A stretch of DNA of 64,000 nucleotides, from the NCBI RefSeq assembly GCF_017811815.1, contig NZ_JADKZI010000001.1, positions 62,001 to 126,000 on the forward strand, written 5' to 3'. The DNA comes from Flavonifractor sp. AGMB03687. Lineage in GTDB: Bacteria; Bacillota; Clostridia; Oscillospirales; Oscillospiraceae. Numbering within the stretch: position 1 is the stretch's first letter; every line of letters starts with the position of its first letter. This document shows positions 25,124 through 31,925 of this stretch, piece by piece. The notes below the pieces were generated by a model. It did not search any database and had not been told where the DNA came from. It was given only the letters and a program-made list of their open reading frames with translations. Made by a program: the position numbers and the translations under genes.

Positions 25124-25474
25124 TTAGGCGTTGGGGTAGTTGATGATGACCAGCATACGGGCGGGCAGGTTGCTCTCGTTCTTCAGACCGCGGCCCTCGT
25201 TGGGGGGGAAGGAGATGGACTCGTTCTTGTGGATGACGTACTTCTTGCCGTCCTTATCGGTGACGGTCATCTCGCCCTCCAGCACGTAGTAGACCTTCTC
25301 CAGCGGGTTGTCCTCGTAAGCCCACTCAGCACCGCCGCCGGGCAGGAAGGTGGAAACGCCAACCCAGAACTTCTCAGCACCGGTCTCTTCCTTGCCGTGA
25401 ATGCGCATGGCGACGCAGCCGAAGTGGCCGGCGGCCTCATAAGTCTTGAGCTCCTCAACAGTACGCTTAACCAT
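25124..25474 (-). CDS. small cupin-domain protein lacking usual metal ligands
   Basis: 116 aa, single cupin barrel. Motif 1 reads GGGAEWAYEDNPLEKVYYVLEG: the Glu and final Gly are kept, but the two His of the HxH metal site are missing. In motif 2 the expected His is replaced in FPPNEGRGLKNES. It may therefore bind a ligand without metal, or be an isomerase/accessory protein. It is the promoter-proximal gene of the cupin-SDR-dehydrogenase-cyclase-BKACE operon. AAAGGAGC lies just upstream of ATG 25474. Function unknown. Confidence 0.82.
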   Translation of the reverse strand: MVKRTVEELKTYEAAGHFGCVAMRIHGKEETGAEKFWVGVSTFLPGGGAEWAYEDNPLEKVYYVLEGEMTVTDKDGKKYVIHKNESISFPPNEGRGLKNESNLPARMLVIINYPNA

Positions 25475-25557
25475 TTGAAATCCGCTCCTTTAATTGTTTT
25501 TAGGTGTGTTTTGTGTCTTTGCCAGGCCCCGTTGGCCTCAGCACTTTGTCTGGTTAT

Positions 25558-25645
25558 AGTGTAGTCACGGAGCGGGTTTTGTGCAATACACACAATTATG
25601 TAAGTAGGTAACTTGACGGTTTGCACCCACCAGAAGGTAAGTATC
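25558..25645 (-). promoter_or_regulatory. cupin-BKACE operon promoter with HxlR-type operator pair
   Basis: Minus strand: GATACTTAC (25645-25637), then CTGGT, then TTACCTACTTAC 34 bp later, then -35 TTGCAC (25586-25581), 17 bp and -10 TACACT (25563-25558). TACTTAC thus appears twice about three helical turns apart. The span of 65 bp and the element order equal those at the MFS promoter. Confidence 0.72.
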
Positions 25646-25792
25646 ACAAAATTGTAGAAAACGCCTAAAGTAAGGGGGTGAAAATGTACAAAAAGAATGA
25701 AATAAAGCATAAAATTTGAGGGGTTTGTTGAAACTATACAATTTCTTTGTTAAAATTTTGGCATAGCTGACGCGGAAGTATGGTTCCCCACC

Positions 25793-25822
25793 TTGTAGGG
25801 AATGGGGCTGCTGTGGTATCAT
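25793..25822 (+). promoter_or_regulatory. promoter of the HxlR gene, TTGTAG-18-TATCAT
   Basis: -35 TTGTAG at 25793-25798 and -10 TATCAT at 25817-25822 on the plus strand, spacer 18, leader about 55 nt. The preceding 25650-25790 is A+T-rich and contains no other feature I can support. Confidence 0.6.
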
Positions 25823-25884
25823 TGATAGCGGAGGGCGGACAAGCCCCCCATGCGTAAATCTGGGAGAGAAAGAGGTAACTGCTT

Positions 25885-26337
25885 GTGTGGAACGATCATT
25901 TTGACACACCGACAAATCCCTACCACTATGTGCTGCACTGCATCGGCGGGAAGTGGAAGATGACCATCCTCCATGAGATCCACACCTACGGGAGCATTCG
26001 CTTCAACCAGACGTTGAAGGCTCTGCCCATTTCAGAGAAGGTGTTCAGCCAGCAATTGAGGGAGCTGGTGGAGGCGGGACTCATTCGCCGCATCTCCTAT
26101 GACACCATCCCGCCCAAGGTGGAGTATGTGCTCACCTCCAGTGGAGAGCAGCTCATCCCTGCACTGGACGCGCTCTATATCTGGAGCATCCGGCAGATGG
26201 ACGAGCGGGGCATCCCCATCGACTCCGACGCCTTTGTAGTCCACACCTCCAGCAAGTACACCGAGGAGCTTGAGGACATCATGAAGGCCAATGACTTTGA
26301 ACCGGGCCGCACCCGCCAGCGGCGGGACCGGGATTGA
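25885..26337 (+). CDS. HxlR-family winged-helix regulator
   Basis: 150 aa. PYHYVLHCIGGKWKMTILHE is the typical HxlR/DUF24 opening, followed by IRFNQTLKALPISEKVFSQQ as recognition helix and a wing with VEYVLTSSGEQLIPAL. HxlR proteins bind as dimers and often sense aldehydes, quinones or thiol stress. GTG 25885 is taken as start with AGAGGT 8 nt upstream. It is divergent from the cupin-BKACE operon, and both cluster promoters carry matching GTAAGTA-type elements, so it is the likely local regulator; whether it represses or activates cannot be told. The C terminus is a basic RQRRDRD tail. Confidence 0.88.
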   Translation: MWNDHFDTPTNPYHYVLHCIGGKWKMTILHEIHTYGSIRFNQTLKALPISEKVFSQQLRELVEAGLIRRISYDTIPPKVEYVLTSSGEQLIPALDALYIWSIRQMDERGIPIDSDAFVVHTSSKYTEELEDIMKANDFEPGRTRQRRDRD

Positions 26338-26357
26338 GGCGGCACTATGTCAGGAAA

Positions 26358-26400
26358 GACCCTGCCGGGACCGGCTTTGCCGGTTTCCGGCGGGGTTTTG
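26358..26400 (+). terminator. terminator after the HxlR gene
   Basis: Composite stem: outer ACCCTGCCGG/CCGGCGGGGT and inner CCGGC/GCCGG, followed by TTTT. Confidence 0.85.
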
Positions 26401-26421
26401 CTCTTCCCGGCCGGACCGCCG

Positions 26422-26450
26422 TTGCAATATGGTCCGGTTTGGGGTATCAT
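26422..26450 (+). promoter_or_regulatory. nadE promoter, TTGCAA-17-TATCAT
   Basis: -35 TTGCAA (26422-26427), -10 TATCAT (26445-26450), spacer 17: the same boxes and spacing as the secG promoter. Confidence 0.78.
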
Positions 26451-26490
26451 ATTCGCTAGAAAAAGATCCTGAGCAAAGGAGGCGCGTGAT

Positions 26491-28413
26491 ATGCGCGATG
26501 GATTTGTCAAGGTAGCCGCCGGTACCCCCAAGATCCGGGTGGCCGACTGCCGTTATAATGCGGAACAGATCTTTACTCTCATGCGGGAGGCGGATAAGCA
26601 GGGCGTCAAGGTACTGGCTCTGCCTGAGCTGTGCCTTACCGGCTACACCTGCGCCGACCTGTTCCTTCAGCCCACCCTGCTGAGAGGGGCGGAGGAGGGC
26701 CTGGCCACCATTCTGGAGGCCACCAAGAATCTGGACATGGTGGCGGCTGTCGGCCTGCCCGTATGGAACAAATGGGACAACAAACTGTATAATTGCGCTG
26801 CTGTGATACAGAGCGGAGAGATTTTGGGCCTGGTACCCAAGACCTATCTGCCCAACTATGGGGAGTTCTATGAGCAGCGGTGGTTCGCCTCCGGGGCGGG
26901 AGTGGAGACCACCATTCCCCTGTGCGGGCAGGATGTCTCCCTGTCGGACGGCGACCTGTTTGCCTGCAACGATATGCCCAATCTGGTGATCGGTGTGGAG
27001 ATCTGCGAGGACCTGTGGGCTCCCGAGCCCCCCTCCATCCACCTGGCCCGGTCGGGCGCCACCCTGATCCTGAACCTGTCCGCCTCCAACGAGCTGGCGG
27101 GTAAGGCGGCCTATCGCCGGGGCCTGGTGTCCGGCCAGAGCGGACGGCTGGTGTGCGGCTATGTGTACGCCAACGCCGGAGAGGGCGAGTCCACCACCGA
27201 TCTGGTGTTTGCCGGCCACAACATCGTGGCGGAAAACGGAACCATTCTGGCCGAGCGGCGGTTTGCCACTGGCCTCACCATCAGCGAGATCGACGTGGAC
27301 CGGCTGGTCTACGAGCGGCAGCGGATGAATACCTATCGGGCCGACCCCAGCCGGGAGTGCTGGCGGGCCACCTTTGATCTGGACCTGACTGACACCCGGC
27401 TCACCCGCCCGGTGTCCCCCACGCCTTTCGTGCCCCAGGACCAGAACGACCGGGCCGAGCGGTGCAACGAGATCCTGTACACTGCCGCCCTGGGTCTGAA
27501 GAAGCGGCTGGAGCACACCCACGCCAAGACGGCGGTGGTGGGCCTGTCCGGCGGCCTGGACTCCACTCTGGCGGTGCTCATCACCGCGGTATCCATGGAG
27601 ATGCTGGACCGGCCGGCCAGCGATATCATCGCGGTGACCATGCCCTGCTTCGGCACCACCGACCGCACCAAGTCCAACGCGGTGCTGCTGGCCGAGCGGC
27701 TGGGCTGCACCCTCAAGACCATCGACATCGGGGAGGCGGTGCGCCGCCACTTCAAGGACATCGGCCAGTCCATGGAGGATCACGATGTCACCTTTGAGAA
27801 CGGCCAGGCCAGAGAGCGTACCCAGGTACTGATGGACATTGCCAACCAGACCGGCGGCCTGGTCATCGGCACCGGCGACCTCTCCGAGCTGGCCCTGGGC
27901 TGGTGTACCTACAACGGCGACCACATGAGCAACTATGCCGTCAACGCCGGTATCCCCAAGACCCTGGTGCGCCATCTGGTCAGCTTCATCTCCGACGACA
28001 AGGAGGCGGAGGACCCCCAGCTGTCCACCGTGCTGGCCGACATTCTGGATACTCCCGTGTCCCCCGAGCTGCTGCCCGCCATCGAGGGCCAGATCGCCCA
28101 GAAGACGGAGGATCTGGTGGGCCCCTACGAGCTCCACGATTTCTACCTCTATTACGCCATCCGCTGGGGCTTCTCCCCCAAAAAGGTGCTGCGTCTGGCG
28201 GAGCAGGCTATGGGCAAGCGATATGACCGGGCTACTCTCCTCAAGTGGCTGAAGAACTTCTACCGCCGGTTCTTCTCCCAGCAGTTCAAGCGCTCCTGCC
28301 TGCCCGACGGCCCAAAGGTGGGCTCGGTGGCACTCAGCCCCCGGGGCGACTGGCGCATGCCGTCCGATGCTGTGGTCTCCCTGTGGATGGAGGAACTGGA
28401 GGGACTGGAGTAA
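26491..28413 (+). CDS. nadE: glutamine-dependent NAD+ synthase
   Basis: Two-domain enzyme (640 aa) that makes NAD+ from nicotinic acid adenine dinucleotide, ATP and glutamine in the cytoplasm. The N-terminal nitrilase-type glutaminase has its triad at Glu46 (ALPELCLTGY), Lys117 (VPKTYLPNYGEFYE) and Cys172 (GVEICEDLW). The C-terminal synthetase holds the ATP pyrophosphatase loop GLSGGLDSTLA. ATG 26491 has AAAGGAGG upstream. Length fits the long bacterial NadE class. The chromate transporter genes begin 2 nt after its stop, so they are probably cotranscribed. Confidence 0.95.
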   Translation: MRDGFVKVAAGTPKIRVADCRYNAEQIFTLMREADKQGVKVLALPELCLTGYTCADLFLQPTLLRGAEEGLATILEATKNLDMVAAVGLPVWNKWDNKLYNCAAVIQSGEILGLVPKTYLPNYGEFYEQRWFASGAGVETTIPLCGQDVSLSDGDLFACNDMPNLVIGVEICEDLWAPEPPSIHLARSGATLILNLSASNELAGKAAYRRGLVSGQSGRLVCGYVYANAGEGESTTDLVFAGHNIVAENGTILAERRFATGLTISEIDVDRLVYERQRMNTYRADPSRECWRATFDLDLTDTRLTRPVSPTPFVPQDQNDRAERCNEILYTAALGLKKRLEHTHAKTAVVGLSGGLDSTLAVLITAVSMEMLDRPASDIIAVTMPCFGTTDRTKSNAVLLAERLGCTLKTIDIGEAVRRHFKDIGQSMEDHDVTFENGQARERTQVLMDIANQTGGLVIGTGDLSELALGWCTYNGDHMSNYAVNAGIPKTLVRHLVSFISDDKEAEDPQLSTVLADILDTPVSPELLPAIEGQIAQKTEDLVGPYELHDFYLYYAIRWGFSPKKVLRLAEQAMGKRYDRATLLKWLKNFYRRFFSQQFKRSCLPDGPKVGSVALSPRGDWRMPSDAVVSLWMEELEGLE

Positions 28414-28414
28414 C

Positions 28415-29011
28415 GTGAACCTCTACTGGAAACTATTTTGGCTCTTTGCCCGGGTAGGCGCCTGCACCTTCGGCGGCGGCTACGCCATGCTGCCCATCCT
28501 CCAGCGGGAGCTGGTGGAGAAGCGAGGCTGGGTGCAGGAGGAGGAGCTAACCGACTACTTCGCCATCGGCCAGTGTACCCCCGGCGTCATTGCCGTCAAT
28601 ACCGCCACTTTTGTGGGCCATAAACTGGCCGGCGGTGTGGGAGGCGTGGTAGCCACCCTGGGCGTGGTCTTCCCCTCCATCGTTATCATCATGGTCATCG
28701 CCGCCTTTTTGCAGAACTTTGCAGAGCTGCCGGTGGTGGTTCATGCCTTCAACGGTGTGCGGGCCTGTGTGTGCGCACTCATCCTGTCCAGCGTGCTCAA
28801 GCTGCGCAAGAGTACCATGGTGGATGTGCCCACCGTACTCATCTTTATGGTGGTGGTTGTGCTGGCGGTGGTGGGCAACTTTGTCACCTTCCCTGCGGGG
28901 ACCACGCTGGCGGCAGTAATGGGCTTTGTCACCTCCCCCATCATCCTGGTGGTGGCGGCGGGCGTTACCGGACTGTGTGTCCGGGCCGCCAAAGGAGGGC
29001 TGAAGAAATGA
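28415..29011 (+). CDS. chromate transporter, first half (ChrA domain)
   Basis: 198 aa, about five to six helices. FARVGACTFGGGYAMLPILQ is the conserved ChrA opening, and AIGQCTPGVIAVNTATFVGHKLAGGVGG is the second conserved block (28 residues in sequence, cited by its ends). Start at GTG 28415, directly after nadE. In Firmicutes ChrA is often split in two single-domain proteins that act together; the pair is completed by the next gene with a 4-nt overlap. Many such transporters have not been shown to carry chromate, so the physiological substrate is open. Confidence 0.88.
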   Translation: MNLYWKLFWLFARVGACTFGGGYAMLPILQRELVEKRGWVQEEELTDYFAIGQCTPGVIAVNTATFVGHKLAGGVGGVVATLGVVFPSIVIIMVIAAFLQNFAELPVVVHAFNGVRACVCALILSSVLKLRKSTMVDVPTVLIFMVVVVLAVVGNFVTFPAGTTLAAVMGFVTSPIILVVAAGVTGLCVRAAKGGLKK

Positions 29012-29571
29012 GTTATCTCCAGCTCTTTTATGAGTTCTTCAAGACTGGCCTGTTTGCCATCGGCGGCGGACTGGCCACCATCCCCTTCCTTACTGATATG
29101 GGCACCCGCACCGGCTGGTTCACCGCCGGTGATCTGGCCAATATGATCGCCGTCTCCGAGTCCACCCCCGGCCCCATGGGGGTGAATATGGCTACCTATG
29201 TGGGCTTCCACATCGGCGGCATTCTGGGCGGCGTCATCGCCACGTTAGGACTGATCTGCCCCTCCATCATCGTCATCTTGATCGTGGCCGGATTTTTGAA
29301 AAAATTCCGGGAGAGCCGGGGGGTGGACGCGGTGTTTTACGGTATCCGCCCCGCCTCTACCGCCCTCATTGCTGCGGCTCTCATGGAGGTGTGCGCCATT
29401 GCCCTCATCAACACCAGCGCCGCCTTTGGCACGGCGGAGTTTTTCCACTGGAAGGGCATCCTGCTGGCGGTGGCAGTCTTTGTCTGCCTCCAGATCAAGC
29501 CCCTGAAAAAGCTCCATCCCATCGTGTTCATCGCCGCCTCGGCGGTGGTGGGCGTGCTGTTCCAATTTTAA
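29008..29571 (+). CDS. chromate transporter, second half (ChrA domain)
   Basis: 187 aa, partner of the preceding protein. FFKTGLFAIGGGLATIPFL and AVSESTPGPMGVNMATYVG correspond to the same two conserved blocks as in the first half, in the form usual for the C-terminal ChrA domain. ATG 29008 overlaps the previous stop (ATGA); AAAGGAGGG is upstream. The pair probably forms an antiparallel heterodimer in the membrane, as inferred for split ChrA proteins. A terminator follows. Confidence 0.88.
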   Translation: MSYLQLFYEFFKTGLFAIGGGLATIPFLTDMGTRTGWFTAGDLANMIAVSESTPGPMGVNMATYVGFHIGGILGGVIATLGLICPSIIVILIVAGFLKKFRESRGVDAVFYGIRPASTALIAAALMEVCAIALINTSAAFGTAEFFHWKGILLAVAVFVCLQIKPLKKLHPIVFIAASAVVGVLFQF

Positions 29572-29581
29572 ACTGAAACGG

Positions 29582-29618
29582 AAGAGGGGGCTGCTGCACC
29601 GCAGCAGCCCCCTCTTTA
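29582..29618 (+). terminator. terminator after the chromate transporter genes
   Basis: 15-bp perfect stem (AGAGGGGGCTGCTGC and complement), 3-nt loop, short T run. Confidence 0.88.
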
Positions 29619-29631
29619 CAGGAGAAATGGT

Positions 29632-30159
29632 ATGCGTATTGCCAATGTCGTGTCCGACTCCATCGTGGACGGCCCCGGCCTGCGGTTCACCGTCTTTACC
29701 CAGGGCTGTCCCCATCACTGCCCCGGCTGCCATAACCCCGATACCCACGACCCTGCCGGAGGCCGGGAGGCCACGGTGGAGGAGCTGGCGGAGCAGATGC
29801 TATCCAATCCCCTCACCGACGGGCTCACCCTATCGGGCGGGGAGCCTTTTGACCAGGCAAGGGAGTGCGCCGCCCTGGCGGCCCGGGCCAAAGAGCACGG
29901 CCTCAATGTGTGGGCCTATACCGGTTACTGCTACGAAACCCTGCTGGAGCAGGGAAAGCCCGATGTGCTGGCCCTGCTGGAGCAGGTGGATGTGCTGGTG
30001 GATGGGCCCTTTGTGGAAAAGCTCAAGTCCTACGACGCTCTCTTCCGGGGGAGCACCAATCAGCGGCTCATCGACGTGCCCAAAAGCCAGACGTCGGGAA
30101 CGGTGGTGCTGTGGAGCCGGCCCGACCCGCTGGCCCACTTTACCCGGCCGGAGTCATAG
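29632..30159 (+). CDS. nrdG: anaerobic ribonucleotide reductase activating protein
   Basis: Radical-SAM activase (175 aa) that installs the glycyl radical on class III ribonucleotide reductase. The 4Fe-4S motif is CPHHCPGCHN (C-x3-C-x2-C, from near residue 26), followed by the SAM-contact motif SGGEPF. AGGAGAAATGGT precedes ATG 29632. The large subunit gene nrdD is not adjacent as it often is, so it must be elsewhere. Its 3' end overlaps the end of a convergent small gene by 6 nt. Marks an anaerobic lifestyle. Confidence 0.92.
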   Translation: MRIANVVSDSIVDGPGLRFTVFTQGCPHHCPGCHNPDTHDPAGGREATVEELAEQMLSNPLTDGLTLSGGEPFDQARECAALAARAKEHGLNVWAYTGYCYETLLEQGKPDVLALLEQVDVLVDGPFVEKLKSYDALFRGSTNQRLIDVPKSQTSGTVVLWSRPDPLAHFTRPES

Positions 30160-30375
30160 GACCCCGCTCTGGCGCAGTCCGGCCCCGGTGCGTACCCCCA
30201 GCAGAAAGGCGTGGGCAGCGGCGAAGGCCACCACCGCGTCCACATCCTTTTGGGTCTCCTCGGTCTGGCTGCCCTCGCACAGGGAATGGCGGAAAGTATC
30301 CCCATCGTCCCTGGGCTGGCGGTCCAGGTAGGGCCTGATGTATCCTTCATAGAGGAAGGAAAGGAAATCGCTCAC
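30154..30375 (-). CDS. small hypothetical protein divergent from an XRE regulator
   Basis: 73 aa (MSDFLSFLYEGYIRPYLDRQ at the start, ending AFLLGVRTGAGLRQSG). Start GTG 30375 with GGAGGTG 6 nt upstream and a consensus promoter, so the gene is very likely real. The pattern of an N-terminal LYEG and a C-terminal FLLGxRxGAxL helix recalls a group of small clostridial proteins of unknown function (DUF6809-like; tentative). It is transcribed away from the XRE gene at 30444, and its promoter is flanked by a 14-bp direct repeat likely bound by that regulator. Confidence 0.7.
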   Translation of the reverse strand: MSDFLSFLYEGYIRPYLDRQPRDDGDTFRHSLCEGSQTEETQKDVDAVVAFAAAHAFLLGVRTGAGLRQSGVL

Positions 30376-30388
30376 AACACCACCTCCA

Positions 30389-30430
30389 ATGTCGTGTCAA
30401 TTATACACCACATAAAATGTCATGTCAAGG
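30389..30430 (-). promoter_or_regulatory. consensus promoter (TTGACA-17-TATAAT) embraced by a direct-repeat operator
   Basis: Minus strand: -35 TTGACA (30428-30423), -10 TATAAT (30405-30400), spacer 17: a perfect promoter for the small gene. On the plus strand AATGTCGTGTCAA (30389-30401) and AATGTCATGTCAA (30416-30428) differ at one base and lie over the -10 and -35 boxes, 27 bp apart. A strong promoter buried in repeats suggests tight repression by the divergent XRE protein. Confidence 0.75.
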
Positions 30431-30443
30431 GGGCGCTGCCGAT

Positions 30444-30671
30444 ATGGAAAAAATCATGGAGCCCTTTGGTAACCGGCTCAAAGAGCTGCGAAAGGGAAAG
30501 CATCTGACCCAGGTGGAAATGGCACAACTGCTGGACTGTACCGACCGGCACTATCAGCGGATGGAGTACGGGTATATCAACGTGCCGTCTCTGACGCTGA
30601 TTCGTTTGGCCGACTATTTCGGGGTGACCACCGACTACCTGCTGGGGCGGACGGAAGGGACCGAAGTATGA
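30444..30671 (+). CDS. small XRE-family HTH regulator
   Basis: 75 aa, almost entirely a Cro/CI helix-turn-helix: FGNRLKELRKGKHLTQVEMA, then CTDRHYQRMEYG, ending LADYFGVTTDYLLGRTEG. ATG 30444 (MEKIMEPF) has AAGGGGG upstream; an in-frame ATG at 30417 lies inside the operator and has no good ribosome site. It faces the small gene at 30375 across the repeat operator and overlaps the NUDIX gene by 4 nt, so it heads an operon with NUDIX, methyltransferase and rsmI genes. Confidence 0.85.
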   Translation: MEKIMEPFGNRLKELRKGKHLTQVEMAQLLDCTDRHYQRMEYGYINVPSLTLIRLADYFGVTTDYLLGRTEGTEV

Positions 30672-31279
30672 CCCTGGCCGATTTTCGGGCCCGCTGGGCG
30701 GGCCATGTGCCTGAAATACAGGATGTGAAGCAGGAATGCGCCGTGCTGGTCCCTCTGGTGGAGGGACCGGAGGGGCTGAGCCTGCTCTTTGAGGTGCGCG
30801 CCTCCACCCTGGCCCACCAGCCGGGGGAGGTGTGCTTCCCTGGCGGCAAGGTGGAGCCGGGAGAATCTCCCCAGGACTGCGCCCTGCGGGAGACCTTTGA
30901 GGAGCTGGCCATCCCCACCGGTGAGGTGGAGGTCATATCCCCCCTGGACCTGCTGGTGCAGCAGGGCAAGTTTGTGATGCATCCCTTTCTGGGCGTTGTG
31001 AGCCCGGCGGGACTGGCCGCCATGCGCCCCAGCCCCGCCGAGGTGGACAGCACCTTCCTGGTACCGGTGGAGTGGCTCAAGGCCCACCCGCCGGAGGTCT
31101 ATTCCTATGAATTGCAGCCTCAGGTAGGGGCGGATTTCCCCTATGACCGCATCGGTTTCCCCAACGGCTACCGCTGGCGCAGCGGGGAGTCCAGCGTGCC
31201 TGTCTACCCCTGGCCGGACCGGCCCATCTGGGGCCTCACCGGCCGCATCGTCCGCCACCTGATGGAGGAGACGGTATGA
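30668..31279 (+). CDS. NUDIX hydrolase, probable CoA pyrophosphatase
   Basis: 203 aa. The Nudix box G-x5-E-x7-R-E-x2-E-E-L begins at GGKVEPGES (near residue 58), and GEVCFPGGKVE just before it is typical of the CoA-pyrophosphatase (NudL/YeaB) group, which cuts CoA to 4'-phosphopantetheine and 3',5'-ADP. The CoA-specific upstream signature is only partly preserved, so substrate is probable rather than sure. ATG 30668 overlaps the XRE stop by 4 nt, and its stop overlaps the next start by 4 nt. Confidence 0.85.
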   Translation: MTLADFRARWAGHVPEIQDVKQECAVLVPLVEGPEGLSLLFEVRASTLAHQPGEVCFPGGKVEPGESPQDCALRETFEELAIPTGEVEVISPLDLLVQQGKFVMHPFLGVVSPAGLAAMRPSPAEVDSTFLVPVEWLKAHPPEVYSYELQPQVGADFPYDRIGFPNGYRWRSGESSVPVYPWPDRPIWGLTGRIVRHLMEETV

Positions 31280-31920
31280 GAGGGCCGGAACAGCTGGGCC
31301 CCTATCGCTACGAGCAGTCGGACGTCTGTTTCCCCCTGGGGCAGGACAGCCTGGCTCTGGCCGAATTTGCCACCCTGCGGCGGGGGGACAAGGTGTGCGA
31401 CCTGGGCTGCGGGGCGGGAGCCCTGCTTTTGCTGTTGGCCGGACGACAATCCACATTGGAGCTGTCCGGTGTGGAAATTTCCCCTGAGGACAGCGCCCTG
31501 GCCCGCAAAAATCTGGCGGAAAACGGCCTGACGGGGGAAATTTACACCGGTGACGTCCGGCGGGTGTGCAAAACCCTTCCGGCGGGGGGCTTCTCCCTGG
31601 TGGTCTCCAACCCGCCCTACTTCCGAGCGGGCAGCGGGGGAGACGGCGGGGCGGCCCGCATGGAGGAGGCCACTCTGACCGACTGGTGCGCCGCCGCCGG
31701 ACGGCTGGTGAAAAACGGCGGGCGGTTCGCCCTGGTCCACCGGCCGGAGCGGCTGGCGGAGCTCTTTGCCGCCCTTCAGCACAGCGGGCTGGAGCCCAAG
31801 CGGCTCCAGCTGATCCAGCACAAGGAAGATACGCCCCCCTCCGCCGTTCTGGTAGAGGCGGTGCGGCAGGGCAGGCTGGGCCTGGAGGTCTTGCCTGTAC
31901 GACTGATGAACCGGAGGTAA
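31276..31920 (+). CDS. TrmN6-like tRNA1(Val) adenine-N6 methyltransferase family protein
   Basis: 214 aa, Rossmann-fold SAM-dependent methylase. SAM motif CDLGCGAGALLLLLA near residue 41 and the adenine/glutamine N-methylase motif SNPPYF near residue 111. This is the usual TrmN6/YabB-like protein found directly before rsmI in Firmicutes (yabB-yazA-rsmI order; yazA is absent here). In E. coli TrmN6 methylates A37 of tRNA1-Val; the exact substrate here is inferred. It overlaps the NUDIX gene by 4 nt and ends 5 nt before rsmI. Confidence 0.82.
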   Translation: MRGPEQLGPYRYEQSDVCFPLGQDSLALAEFATLRRGDKVCDLGCGAGALLLLLAGRQSTLELSGVEISPEDSALARKNLAENGLTGEIYTGDVRRVCKTLPAGGFSLVVSNPPYFRAGSGGDGGAARMEEATLTDWCAAAGRLVKNGGRFALVHRPERLAELFAALQHSGLEPKRLQLIQHKEDTPPSAVLVEAVRQGRLGLEVLPVRLMNRR

Positions 31921-31925
31921 CCACT

